This document shows, piece by piece, positions 53,540 to 62,617 of a DNA stretch of 64,000 nt. Source of the stretch: an uncultured Bacilli bacterium (GTDB lineage Bacteria; Bacillota_I; Bacilli_A; RF39; UBA660). Position numbers and translations under genes: made by a program. A model generated the notes under the pieces. The model saw only the letters and a list, made by a program, of their open reading frames with translations, did not search any database and had not been told where the DNA came from. Within the stretch, counting starts at the first letter, position 1, and each line of letters starts with the position of its first letter. The stretch spans positions 1-64,000 of the forward strand of contig CAKPCH010000007.1 in NCBI GenBank assembly GCA_934141535.1. Reading direction: 5' to 3'.

Positions 53540-55140
53540 AAACAAGATCTCTTATAAAAGCTGCAATAAGTCAAGATATGAATATGTTTAAATATAGTAC
53601 TAAAAAGAATTCTAGTACATTAAAAAAAATAATATTTCCAGTAATTTTATTCTTAATAGTATCTGTATCAATAGGTAGTTATGCATTTTTATTAGCACAT
53701 GAATTAAAAAATATTAATTTAACTTATATTATGTTAAGCATGTTTATATTTATGGTAACAATATTATCATTTATGCAAGGAATATATAAATCACAAGGAA
53801 TACTATTTGAAGCAAAAGATAATAATTTATTATTTTCTCTTCCAATAAAAAAATCAAAAATACTATTTGTAAGAATATTTAAATTATTATTATTTCAATA
53901 TATATATAACTTAATGTTTATATTACCAGCATTTATAGTATATATATACTTTGAACATCCTGGTTTTAACTTTTATATAATTTCTATAATAATGACATTC
54001 TTAATACCACTTATTCCAACAACAATATCAAGTGCGATAGGATATTTAATAAAACTATTTTCAAGTAAATCAAACTTTAAAAAAATGATACAAACAATAT
54101 TATCTATATTAGTATTTATAATAATATTTTTTATAAGTCAAAAACTTGATAGTTTTATATCAAATATAGCTAGTAAAGCAACTAGTATCAACGATATGTT
54201 AGTTAAAATATATTATCCAATAGGTACTTATATAAATCTAATAAATAAATTTAATATAATAGATTTTATTAAATTATTATTAGTAAATATAATACCATTT
54301 ATATTATTTATAATAATAGGTTCTAAATACTATTTTAAAATTATATCAAATAATGTTAGTGCCTCTACTAAGAAGAAAGTAAAAAACGTAAAAGAGATAA
54401 AAATAAAACAAAATAAAAAAGTTGTTTCATTAACAATAAAAGAATTAAAAAGATATTTTTCTTCACCAGTTTATATATTTAATACATTCTTTGCAATAGC
54501 CTTAGTATTTATTATGACAATTATTTTATGTATTAAAGGTAAAGAAGCATTTTTAAGTGTTTTAAATGGCTATAATATAAGTAGTGATATATCTATATCA
54601 ATTTTATATTATGGACTTATAATGTTTGCTACAACACTTACTTCTATTACATCATCAAGTATATCTTTAGAAAGTAAAACTTTTAACTTAACAAAAAGTT
54701 TACCAGTATCTATAAAAACAATATTACATTCTAAATTAATATATCCTTTTATAATAGAATTACCAGTTATATTATTGAGTGAGTTAATATACTTTATAGT
54801 ATTTAAACCAAAATTATTTTATATAATATCTATATTATTATTAAATATAATAATGATATTCTTTTCATCAGTTTTTGGTCTTATAATAAATTTAAAATAT
54901 CCTAAAATGAGTTCTACTAATGATACAGAAGTAGTAAAACAAAGTATGAGTTCTTTTCTTAGTGTTTTAATGGGTACTATAATATTTGTATTAAGTATAT
55001 TATGTATTGCGTTATTTAATAATATAGGTATAAAACTTTTAATAACACTTCATTTATTAATACTATTAATTATTGATATTATTTTATATTTAATACTTAT
55101 AAAATATGGTGTGAAAGATTATAAAAAAATAAATGTTTAA
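53536..55140 (+). CDS. ABC-2-type exporter permease
   Basis: A 534-residue membrane protein with about twelve helices in two halves, first YAFLLAHELKN onward, second from about residue 310 (TIKELKRYFSSPVYIFNTFF). KKSKILFVRIFKLLLFQ and SISLESKTFNLTKSLPVS are typical of large single-chain ABC exporters in Bacillota. Last gene of the tetR operon. Confidence 0.82.
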   Translation: MKTRSLIKAAISQDMNMFKYSTKKNSSTLKKIIFPVILFLIVSVSIGSYAFLLAHELKNINLTYIMLSMFIFMVTILSFMQGIYKSQGILFEAKDNNLLFSLPIKKSKILFVRIFKLLLFQYIYNLMFILPAFIVYIYFEHPGFNFYIISIIMTFLIPLIPTTISSAIGYLIKLFSSKSNFKKMIQTILSILVFIIIFFISQKLDSFISNIASKATSINDMLVKIYYPIGTYINLINKFNIIDFIKLLLVNIIPFILFIIIGSKYYFKIISNNVSASTKKKVKNVKEIKIKQNKKVVSLTIKELKRYFSSPVYIFNTFFAIALVFIMTIILCIKGKEAFLSVLNGYNISSDISISILYYGLIMFATTLTSITSSSISLESKTFNLTKSLPVSIKTILHSKLIYPFIIELPVILLSELIYFIVFKPKLFYIISILLLNIIMIFFSSVFGLIINLKYPKMSSTNDTEVVKQSMSSFLSVLMGTIIFVLSILCIALFNNIGIKLLITLHLLILLIIDIILYLILIKYGVKDYKKINV

Positions 55141-55327
55141 AAATATATAATAAACAAAAAGGGTATGAAGTAAATATAAAATAAAATTATATAGATTCAT
55201 ACCTGTGAGAAACTATAATAGTACTTGTGGTTTTTGTATTCGTATGATATTTTGAGTAACCTTGGAATCAAATTATGGGTTATGTAATTTACTTAGTAAT
55301 ATCAATTTTTAAATCTATGATAGAATA
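55141..55327 (+). ncRNA. Unassigned interval with possible structured RNA
   Basis: No open frame is evident. GGGTATGA (55161-55168) can pair with TCATACC (55197-55203), TAACC with GGTTA (around 55257-55281), and AAGTAAAT (55168-55175) with ATTTACTT (55287-55294). A strong terminator-like hairpin follows. It could be a small RNA, or the scar of a lost gene; it matches no RNA family I know. Confidence 0.25.
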
Positions 55328-55329
55328 AA

Positions 55330-55366
55330 AAAAGAGAGTAAAATTTTAATTTTTTTACTCTCTTTT
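55330..55366. terminator. Strong hairpin, bidirectional terminator
   Basis: AAAAGAGAGTAAAA (55330-55343) pairs with TTTTACTCTCTTTT (55353-55366). The T run after the stem is best on the minus strand. Confidence 0.65.
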
Positions 55367-55452
55367 CTATATACATATTACCACAAAATCACTTTTTTTC
55401 AAGATTTGTAATACTCCTTATATAGTAGTATTAAATATATTGATGCGATTTT

Positions 55453-55917
55453 ATGGATAAAAATATAACAGCACTCATCTGTCTTTTTGTAAGAATTTAT
55501 CATATGAAAAATAGTAATATAAAAATATTTAATGATAAGTTATCTTTAAAAATATTAAATGATGAAGAGTATAAAAATATATCATTTAATATAAGTAATG
55601 GGATTAAATTTTTTAATCCTAATTATAATGGTGATAATGCACTTGGATGGATTGTTAATAATGTATTAGGGCCTAATGTTTTGGTGCGACAAGCTTTAGA
55701 AGAGGATTCTATAAGACAAGAATTAAAATTAGGGTTAAAACAGTTTGTAAGTCTTGGAAGTGGATATGTAACAACACAATATAGATTAGATAAAAGAATT
55801 AAAGTATTTGAACTTGATAAAGAAGATATTATAAAAGATAAACAAAAAAGAATTAAAAAATGTGTTAAAGATTTAAATAATATTACTTATGTATCATGTG
55901 ATTTTTTAAATGTTTAA
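55453..55917 (+). pseudogene. Truncated SAM-dependent methyltransferase (leucine carboxyl methyltransferase-like)
   Basis: A 154-residue frame with ITALICLFVRIYH, GWIVNNVLGPNVLVRQ, the SAM-binding FVSLGSGYVTTQYR and the acidic VFELDKED, as in LCM/PPM-type class I methyltransferases. It stops at CDFLNV where the family normally continues for about 100 more residues. The missing 3' half ends five bases before the second TetR operator copy, so a deletion or insertion event probably removed it. Likely non-functional. Confidence 0.65.
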
Positions 55918-55921
55918 AAAA

Positions 55922-55959
55922 ATATATACAAGTATTGTACTATGTGATACAATATTATT
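55922..55959. promoter_or_regulatory. TetR operator 2 with promoter
   Basis: TATTGTA-N8-TACAATA at 55933-55954; -10 TACAAT (55948-55953), -35 TATACA (55925-55930), 17-base spacer. It matches 51498-51535 at 36 of 38 bases. Confidence 0.75.
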
Positions 55960-55977
55960 GTGTTAAAGTTAGGAGTT

Positions 55978-56178
55978 ATGTATATGGGAAAAAATTTAAA
56001 AATAGGTTTTGCTTTAATAATACTAGGTTAAATATTATATTTTTTATCTATGGTGTTTAAAAACACAACATCAGATGTAGGGGATTTTACAAATGGTGTT
56101 TTATTAGGACTTTCAATAGGAATAAATTTAATAGGTATTATACTAGTTGTTATGTCTATGTCTAAGAAAAATAAATGA
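55978..56178 (+). pseudogene. Small membrane protein broken by an in-frame TAA
   Basis: From ATG 55978 or 55984 the frame reads MGKNLKIGFALIILG and hits TAA at 56029-56031. The same frame then stays open to TGA 56176 (ILYFLSMVFKNT... GINLIGIILVVMSM), making a two-helix protein of about 65 residues. The stop is a single-codon change. The ribosome site AGGAG and the repressible promoter are intact, so it is a recent loss, or the stop is an assembly error. Confidence 0.6.
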
Positions 56179-56191
56179 AAGGAGAGACATT

Positions 56192-57127
56192 ATGAATAAT
56201 GTTATAGAAGTAAAAAATTTAACTAAAAAATATAAAAAATTGACTGCAGTTGATAATATATCTTTTAATGTTTTAAATGGCGAAATAATAGGTCTTTTAG
56301 GACCTAATGGTAGTGGTAAATCAACTACTATAAATTGTTTATTATCTCTTTTAAATTATGAGGGTGTTATTAAAATATTTGGTAAGAATATGACACCTGA
56401 TTCTTATGATATAAAAAGAAATATTGGAGTTATATTTCAAGATGTCGCACTCTTTGAAGAGTTAAATGTTTATGATAATATAGATTATTTTTGTGGACTT
56501 TATATAAATGATAAGATAAAAAGAAAACAGTATGTAGAAGAAGCTATATCTTTTGTAGGATTAGATGATTTTAAAAAGTTTTATCCTAAACAATTATCTG
56601 GTGGATTAAAAAGAAGATTAAATATAGCATGTGGTATAGCTCATCATCCTAAATTAATATTTTTAGATGAACCTACAGTAGCAGTAGATCCACAAAGTAG
56701 AAATAATATATTAGAAGGTATAAAAAAATTAAGAGATAATGGAGCAACCATTTTATATACTACACATTATATGGAAGAAGCAGAAATATTATGTGATAGA
56801 ATTATAATACTTGATAAAGGTAAAATAATTGCTCAAGGAAGTAGTGATGAATTAAAAAGGCTTGCTAATATAGAAGAAAAAATAACTATTGAAAGTTATA
56901 ATATAAGTAAAGAAATTATAGATGAAATAATTGAGTTTAAAACAGTAGATAGCGTAAATTTAAGTGGTAATACATTATCAATAACTTATAAAAAAGGAAA
57001 AGATAATTTAGGAGAATTAATAGATTTCTTAAAATCTAAAAAAATTAAATATGATAAGATATTCTCAGAAAGACCAACTCTTAATGATGTATTCCTAGAA
57101 CTTACTGGAAAAGGATTAAGAGACTAA
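56192..57127 (+). CDS. ABC transporter ATPase (ABC-2 exporter)
   Basis: A 311-residue ATPase starting MNNVIEVKNLTKKYKK, with Walker A GPNGSGKST, signature LSGGLKRRLNIA, Walker B LIFLDEPTVAVD and a C-terminal accessory domain as in antibiotic-export ATPases (DrrA type). ATG 56192 follows RBS AAAGGAGAG; the longer reading from 56147 runs through the upstream gene. It is under TetR operator 2 and pairs with the two permeases that follow. Confidence 0.88.
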   Translation: MNNVIEVKNLTKKYKKLTAVDNISFNVLNGEIIGLLGPNGSGKSTTINCLLSLLNYEGVIKIFGKNMTPDSYDIKRNIGVIFQDVALFEELNVYDNIDYFCGLYINDKIKRKQYVEEAISFVGLDDFKKFYPKQLSGGLKRRLNIACGIAHHPKLIFLDEPTVAVDPQSRNNILEGIKKLRDNGATILYTTHYMEEAEILCDRIIILDKGKIIAQGSSDELKRLANIEEKITIESYNISKEIIDEIIEFKTVDSVNLSGNTLSITYKKGKDNLGELIDFLKSKKIKYDKIFSERPTLNDVFLELTGKGLRD

Positions 57128-58308
57128 TGTTTTTTCATAATTTTAAATATACATTAAAAACACTTCTAAAAAATAAATCCCTTATTTTTTGGACATTTAT
57201 TTTTCCTATAATTTTAGCAACCTTCTATAATTTAGCTTTTTCTAATATAGAGAAAGAAGAGAATTTTTCAAGTATTAATATAGGTATTGTTAATGATGAA
57301 AATTTTAATAATAATATATTTTATAAAGAAGCTTTTTTAACTTTATCAGATAATAAAAGTGCTAATAAAATATTTAATATAACTTATCAAGATATAGATA
57401 CTTGTAAAGATATGTTAGATAATAAAGATATAATAGGCTATATAAGAGTAAGTGATAATAAACTATTTACTACTGTTTCTAAAAATGGTTCTAGTGAAAC
57501 TATATTAAAAACTGTTGTTGATGAAATTAATATAGAAAAAAATATATATGAAGAATTATTACAAAGACAAATAGAAGATAAAATAAAAAATAAAGATTAT
57601 AATATAGATTATAATGATATGTATAATAGAATTAGTGAAAATATAAATAGTAGTGAAGTTATAATAAATGATATAACAAGTTCACGATTAAGTTATACAG
57701 TAATAGAATTTTATAATTTGATTGCTATGTCCGCTCTTTATGGAGGTATTATTTCTATTTATGTAGTTAATAAAAAATTAGCTAATATGGGTAGTGTAGG
57801 TAAGAGGAGTGCTATTTCACCAATTAAAACTAGTAGTATGTTATTAGGTAGTCTTTTAGCAAGCTTTATTGTAGAATTAGTAGGACTCTCTTTATTACTT
57901 GTTTATATGACTTTTATATTAAAAATAGATTTTGGTACACATTTACCACTTATATTATTACTAGTAACAGTATCAACATTAGCAGGTTTAACATTAGGTA
58001 TATTTTTAGCTACCATGTTAAAAACACATGAGGGTGCTAAAACAGGAATACTTATTTCAATAACAATGATATGGTGCTTTTTAGCAGGTATGACTGGTAT
58101 GGTTATGAAATATGTAATAGATAAGAATATACCTATAATAAATAAACTTAATCCAGCTAGTATGATTACAGATGGATTCTATTCATTATATTATTATAGT
58201 AATTTAAATAGATATTGGTTTGATATAATAAGTCTTGTTATATTTTCCTTTGTTATGATATTTATATCTTTAAAAGGATTAAGGAGGAAAAGCTATGACA
58301 GTATTTAA
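57127..58308 (+). CDS. ABC-2 permease subunit 1
   Basis: A 393-residue permease. One N-terminal helix (NKSLIFWTFIFPIILATFY) is followed by an outside domain of about 150 residues and five helices from about 195 on. This is the DrrB/YhgE-like ABC-2 pattern. Its ATG overlaps the TAA of the ATPase gene. Together with the next gene it would form a heterodimeric channel. Confidence 0.82.
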   Translation: MFFHNFKYTLKTLLKNKSLIFWTFIFPIILATFYNLAFSNIEKEENFSSINIGIVNDENFNNNIFYKEAFLTLSDNKSANKIFNITYQDIDTCKDMLDNKDIIGYIRVSDNKLFTTVSKNGSSETILKTVVDEINIEKNIYEELLQRQIEDKIKNKDYNIDYNDMYNRISENINSSEVIINDITSSRLSYTVIEFYNLIAMSALYGGIISIYVVNKKLANMGSVGKRSAISPIKTSSMLLGSLLASFIVELVGLSLLLVYMTFILKIDFGTHLPLILLLVTVSTLAGLTLGIFLATMLKTHEGAKTGILISITMIWCFLAGMTGMVMKYVIDKNIPIINKLNPASMITDGFYSLYYYSNLNRYWFDIISLVIFSFVMIFISLKGLRRKSYDSI

Positions 58309-59440
58309 TACATTTTTTAAAGTAATAAAAAAGTATAAAGGAACAGTAATTCTTTATACAGTAATGTTAATAGTATTTGGAACTTTAAATATGACAAGTA
58401 ATAATGAAACTACAACATTTATTGATACTAAACCAGATGTACTTATTATATCTAATGACGATAATATAGGTCTTACTAAAAATTTAACTGATTATATAAC
58501 TGATAATACTAATGTAGTAAAAATAGAAAATGATGAAGATAAAATAAATGATGCTTTATTTTATAGAGATATAAACTATATAATTTATATTCCTAAAAAT
58601 TATAGGATAGATACATTAAATAAAAAGAATGTACCTATAGATATTAAAACAGTAAAAGATTATAATTCAATGATTGCTAATACTATTTTATCTAGATATT
58701 TAAAAATACAAAATATATATAATAAATTAGATTTAAGTGAAGAAGAATTAATTAATACTATAAATACTAATTTAAATAGTAAAACAGATATAGAAATAAC
58801 ATCAAAATTAGATACAAGAAAAACTTCTAATTTAGATAGATATTTTAATTTTGCAAGTTATAGTGTAATGGCTGTAGTTTTATATATAATATGTTTAGTT
58901 ATGTCTAGTTTTAAAGAGAATACATTAAATAAAAGAATAATTGTAAGTGGTATGAATTATAAAAAACATAACTTTTTAATACTTTTATCTAGTTTAGTTT
59001 ATAGTATAGTAGTATGGATACTTTATGTAATATTAGGTATTATCTTACTTAAGGTTAATATATTTGATTTAAGAGTAGCTATGTATATTTTAAATATGTT
59101 AATATTTACTTTTGTTTCATTAACACTTTCTTTATTTATATCAAATTTATTAAATAATAAGAATGCTATAAACGGTATTGTAAATGTTGTCGCACTAGGT
59201 TCTTCATTTCTTTGCGGTGCTTTTGTACCAGCTATGTATTTACCAAGTGGTGTATTAGCATTCTCACGTATATTACCTTCTTATTGGTATGTAAATTCTA
59301 ATGATATTTTATCTAATATAGAATATTTAAATTTTAATACATTAAAGGTAGTATTTATAAATATGTCAGTATTAATTATATTTTCTATTATATTTATAAT
59401 ACTTAATAATATAGTTTCTAAATATAAAAGAACAACTTAA
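58295..59440 (+). CDS. ABC-2 permease subunit 2
   Basis: A 381-residue permease of the same layout as its neighbour: helix at 17-35, outside domain to about 180, then five helices; FLCGAFVPAMYLPSGVLAF resembles the conserved late loop of ABC-2 permeases. RBS AAGGAGGAAAA lies in the end of the preceding gene (14-base overlap). Confidence 0.82.
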   Translation: MTVFNTFFKVIKKYKGTVILYTVMLIVFGTLNMTSNNETTTFIDTKPDVLIISNDDNIGLTKNLTDYITDNTNVVKIENDEDKINDALFYRDINYIIYIPKNYRIDTLNKKNVPIDIKTVKDYNSMIANTILSRYLKIQNIYNKLDLSEEELINTINTNLNSKTDIEITSKLDTRKTSNLDRYFNFASYSVMAVVLYIICLVMSSFKENTLNKRIIVSGMNYKKHNFLILLSSLVYSIVVWILYVILGIILLKVNIFDLRVAMYILNMLIFTFVSLTLSLFISNLLNNKNAINGIVNVVALGSSFLCGAFVPAMYLPSGVLAFSRILPSYWYVNSNDILSNIEYLNFNTLKVVFINMSVLIIFSIIFIILNNIVSKYKRTT

Positions 59441-59458
59441 AAACTTATAAAAATATTT

Positions 59459-59490
59459 GTAAGGCTTGCTTATTGTAGCCTTACTTTTTT
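59459..59490 (+). terminator. Terminator of the second ABC operon
   Basis: GTAAGGCT (59459-59466), ten-base loop, AGCCTTAC (59477-59484), then TTTTTT. Confidence 0.85.
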
Positions 59491-59509
59491 ATTGCTCATA
59501 TGGTATAAT
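59481..59509 (+). promoter_or_regulatory. Promoter overlapping the terminator
   Basis: TTACTT (59481-59486), 17-base spacer ending TGG, TATAAT (59504-59509). The -35 is in the right arm and T run of the terminator. Confidence 0.6.
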
Positions 59510-59548
59510 TATGTGTAGATGTTGCCATACCTTTAAACTTAAAAAAAT

Positions 59549-60256
59549 ATGGAGGCGAATTTTAAAATTATGCAATCTATTAAAAAAAATGATGAATTAG
59601 TTATATTTCAACAAAAGTTAACAAACCAAATACAAACCTTATCTGATAATAGAAAAATTTATAATGGCGCTTCTAGGTTAGAATGGTTAGAACACAATTT
59701 AGAAGAAAGTAACAATAGAATAAAAGTTTATCAAAATTTAATTAAATCAAAAGAAGAAAAGTTAGTTTTATTACGTCAATCTCAAAATAGACTATTAAAA
59801 GAAAAATCAGAATTAGATAAAAAAGGATTTTTTGGTAAGATGATTTCTAATAAAAAGATTAATGAAAATGCAATTAATTTATCAGATTTAAATGTACAAA
59901 TTGAAAAAATCGAACTAGAAGTAAGTATGGAAAAAGATGTTATAGAGTATACAAAAAAACAAATTGAACAACTTACTAATGACTTTTTATCAAGGTATGG
60001 TTTAAAAGATATGACATTAGAAGATTACAAAAAAAGATTAGAATTAATCACACCGAATATAGAAAAAATGACAGATTTTTCTTTACAAAAGGAATTAGAA
60101 AAAAAATTAAAAACGTTGGAACAAAAGAAAATAGAGTTTGGACTAACACTTTCACAAAAAGTAAGTGCTATAAATATGGAAGAATATGACACAAAAAAAG
60201 AGTATTTAATATATAAAAATAACTTAATAGGAGAAAGGATGAACTTAAAAAGATAA
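59549..60256 (+). CDS. Coiled-coil hypothetical protein
   Basis: A 235-residue soluble protein, nearly all alpha-helical coiled coil with many K, E, Q and L, and a short GFFGKMISNKKI loop in the middle. No family recognised. The start is uncertain: ATG 59549 has no ribosome site, while GGAGG at 59551 is too far (14 bases) from the next ATG at 59570. Confidence 0.65.
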   Translation: MEANFKIMQSIKKNDELVIFQQKLTNQIQTLSDNRKIYNGASRLEWLEHNLEESNNRIKVYQNLIKSKEEKLVLLRQSQNRLLKEKSELDKKGFFGKMISNKKINENAINLSDLNVQIEKIELEVSMEKDVIEYTKKQIEQLTNDFLSRYGLKDMTLEDYKKRLELITPNIEKMTDFSLQKELEKKLKTLEQKKIEFGLTLSQKVSAINMEEYDTKKEYLIYKNNLIGERMNLKR

Positions 60257-60321
60257 CATCAAGTTATTTTTTTTGTAAATATAAAAAAATATGTTAAAAT
60301 ATATATAGTAAGGTAAGTGAT

Positions 60322-60933
60322 ATGATGCAAGAATTAATTTTAAGTATAATGAATCAATTTGGTTATTTAGGAGTATTTTTTCTGATTGCTATTGAAAATG
60401 TTTTTCCTCCAATTCCTTCAGAAGTAATACTATTATTTGGTGGATTTATGACAACTACAACAAAACTAAATATAATATGCATGATAATATCTTCAACACT
60501 AGGTTCATTACTGGGTGCAATAGTATTATATTGTATAGGAATGATATTTAATAAAGAAAGATTAAAGAAAATAGTAAGAGGAAAAATAGGAAGTATTTTA
60601 AAATTAAAAGAATCTGATATAGATAAATCTGATGAATGGTTTGATAAAAAAGGTAATAAAACAGTATTCTTCTGTAGATTTATACCACTAGTTAGAAGTT
60701 TAATTTCTATACCTGCTGGAATGAGTGAAATGCCAATTATAAAATTTATAATTTATACTATATTTGGATCTTTAATATGGAATACAGTTTTAATTATAGT
60801 GGGTGCTGTAGTAGGAAATAATTGGGGAAGTATCTTAAATATATTAAATACTTATTCATATATTGTATTAATTATATTAGTTATTATATTTACTTTATTA
60901 TTAATAAAATTTTATAAAAAAAGAAGTTCATGA
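60322..60933 (+). CDS. DedA-family membrane protein
   Basis: A 203-residue protein with about five helices. IAIENVFPPIPSEVILLFGG holds the acidic and proline residues of DedA proteins and FFCRFIPLVRSLISIPAGMSEM the second re-entrant motif with its key Arg. DedA proteins flip undecaprenyl phosphate or phospholipids. RBS AAGGTAAGTGAT; either of two adjacent ATGs could start it. Confidence 0.88.
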   Translation: MMQELILSIMNQFGYLGVFFLIAIENVFPPIPSEVILLFGGFMTTTTKLNIICMIISSTLGSLLGAIVLYCIGMIFNKERLKKIVRGKIGSILKLKESDIDKSDEWFDKKGNKTVFFCRFIPLVRSLISIPAGMSEMPIIKFIIYTIFGSLIWNTVLIIVGAVVGNNWGSILNILNTYSYIVLIILVIIFTLLLIKFYKKRSS

Positions 60934-61013
60934 AAACGAGTAGTCTAAATTGTTATATAAATAATTTAGATAAATAAAGTGTGCTATAATTTAAGTATGT
61001 AGTAGGAGGATTT

Positions 61014-62603
61014 ATGAAAAATAAAAAAATATTATTATTAGTAGTTTTACTTTGTATGCCAACTGTTGCTTTGGCATATAATGATTATTTTAAAAATATT
61101 ATAGGTGTACTTATAATAGAAGGTGTTTTAACTATTCCTATGTGTAAGTTATTTTTAAAACCACTTTCAGAAAAAATGTCACCAGGAAATAGTCAAAAGA
61201 CATATAGATTATTAAATTTAATAAGAGTTGTAGCAATCTTACTTTTTCAAGAAAAATATGTATTTTTTGACTTGATGTTATTAATAATAGGAAGATCTAT
61301 TGTTAAGTCTATTACTATAAAAACGAGCCCTACAACTTTTACAAGTAAAACAAATACTACTAATGAATCTGATTTAGGAATAGAACTTAGATGTACTAAA
61401 TGTAATGGAATATTAAAAGTAACTGATAAGTTTTGTGGAAGCTGTGGAGAACCTTTTGATGGCTCTAATGTAAGTGTTATAGCTAATGAAAATGCTATAA
61501 AACAAGATAAAACTATTCTTCATTTTAGTGATTTTGATTCTATGTATAATCTAAGTGATTCAAAATTATTAGAAGTATTTATACAAAAAGAATTAAAAAA
61601 ATATGATATGAATAATAAATTAATACCAAAAGCATTATCAAAAAGAAAAAATATATTAAATATTATATTTTCAATACTTTTATTTGTATATGTTTCATTA
61701 ATTTTCTTTCATTTTCCAATGTTTACATATGTTATAGGTCTTATTATACTTATCGTGTTTAAGATATTATCAAGTAGATATAATTTAATTAAATATTTAA
61801 AAAAGCAAGCTAAATCTAGACCACAAGAAAAAATAAGTAATATAATAATGAGTTGTAAAGAAAGTTGTATTAAAGATAATACTAGGTTAATATTTTTTAT
61901 TGAATTTGTAGTTTCTATTGCTTTAGCACTCACTTTATTTATAAAACCAAGAATATTTTATGAAAAAGTAGATGGAGGGTATGCAGTTAGATTTTATGCA
62001 TTTGGTGTAACTAATTTTAAGAGTGCTACTATACCTTCAACATATAAGCAAGAATCTATAATTTCATTAAGAGGTAATACTTTTTCTAATATGCCTTATT
62101 TAAAAGAAGTAAATTTACCAGATACTATAATAGAGATAAGAGGTCAAGCATTTAAAAATGATAGAAGTTTAGTTAATGTTAAACTTCCTAGTAATTTAAA
62201 TTATTTAGGTGGAGGAGCATTTTATAATTGTACTTCATTAGTTTCTATAGAAATACCAGATTCAGTTACATTTATGGGTGGAGAAGCATTCTATAATGCT
62301 AAATCTTTAAAAACTATTAAACTATCTAATAATTTAACTGAAATAAGAGGAGATACTTTCTCTTCATGTAGTTCGCTTGAAAGTATTACTATACCAGATT
62401 CAGTTACTAGAATTGGAGGGCATGCTTTCTATTACAATACTTCTTTATCAAGTGTTAATATAAGTGAAAATAGTATGTTAAGTGAAATAGGTTCATCAGC
62501 ATTTAGAGGATGTTTAAGTCTATATAGTATTACAATACCACAAAATACTTATGTAAATTATAGGGCATTTAAAGAAAGTCCAACAGTAATATCACGTTAT
62601 TAA
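61014..62603 (+). CDS. Membrane protein with zinc ribbon and BspA-like leucine-rich repeats
   Basis: A 529-residue protein. A hydrophobic start (to about residue 22) and further helices to ~105 precede a zinc ribbon (CTKCNGILKVTDKFCGSCG, about 124-142). Another transmembrane pair (about 215-245) and a helix near 296 follow. From about residue 340 come five to six BspA/LRR_5 repeats of about 23 residues (SLVNVKLPSNLNYLGGGAF, SLVSIEIPDSVTFMGGEAF and so on). Such repeats bind proteins or surfaces. Topology with the ribbon inside and the repeats outside is inferred. Confidence 0.75.
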   Translation: MKNKKILLLVVLLCMPTVALAYNDYFKNIIGVLIIEGVLTIPMCKLFLKPLSEKMSPGNSQKTYRLLNLIRVVAILLFQEKYVFFDLMLLIIGRSIVKSITIKTSPTTFTSKTNTTNESDLGIELRCTKCNGILKVTDKFCGSCGEPFDGSNVSVIANENAIKQDKTILHFSDFDSMYNLSDSKLLEVFIQKELKKYDMNNKLIPKALSKRKNILNIIFSILLFVYVSLIFFHFPMFTYVIGLIILIVFKILSSRYNLIKYLKKQAKSRPQEKISNIIMSCKESCIKDNTRLIFFIEFVVSIALALTLFIKPRIFYEKVDGGYAVRFYAFGVTNFKSATIPSTYKQESIISLRGNTFSNMPYLKEVNLPDTIIEIRGQAFKNDRSLVNVKLPSNLNYLGGGAFYNCTSLVSIEIPDSVTFMGGEAFYNAKSLKTIKLSNNLTEIRGDTFSSCSSLESITIPDSVTRIGGHAFYYNTSLSSVNISENSMLSEIGSSAFRGCLSLYSITIPQNTYVNYRAFKESPTVISRY

Positions 62604-62617
62604 AAATAGGAGTAAAT

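Noticed and set aside
55141..55366. T-box leader, 6S RNA or tmRNA in the gap
   Set aside because: No T-box sequence (TGGNACC), no tmRNA tag or CCA end, and no convincing 6S long helix with central bubble.
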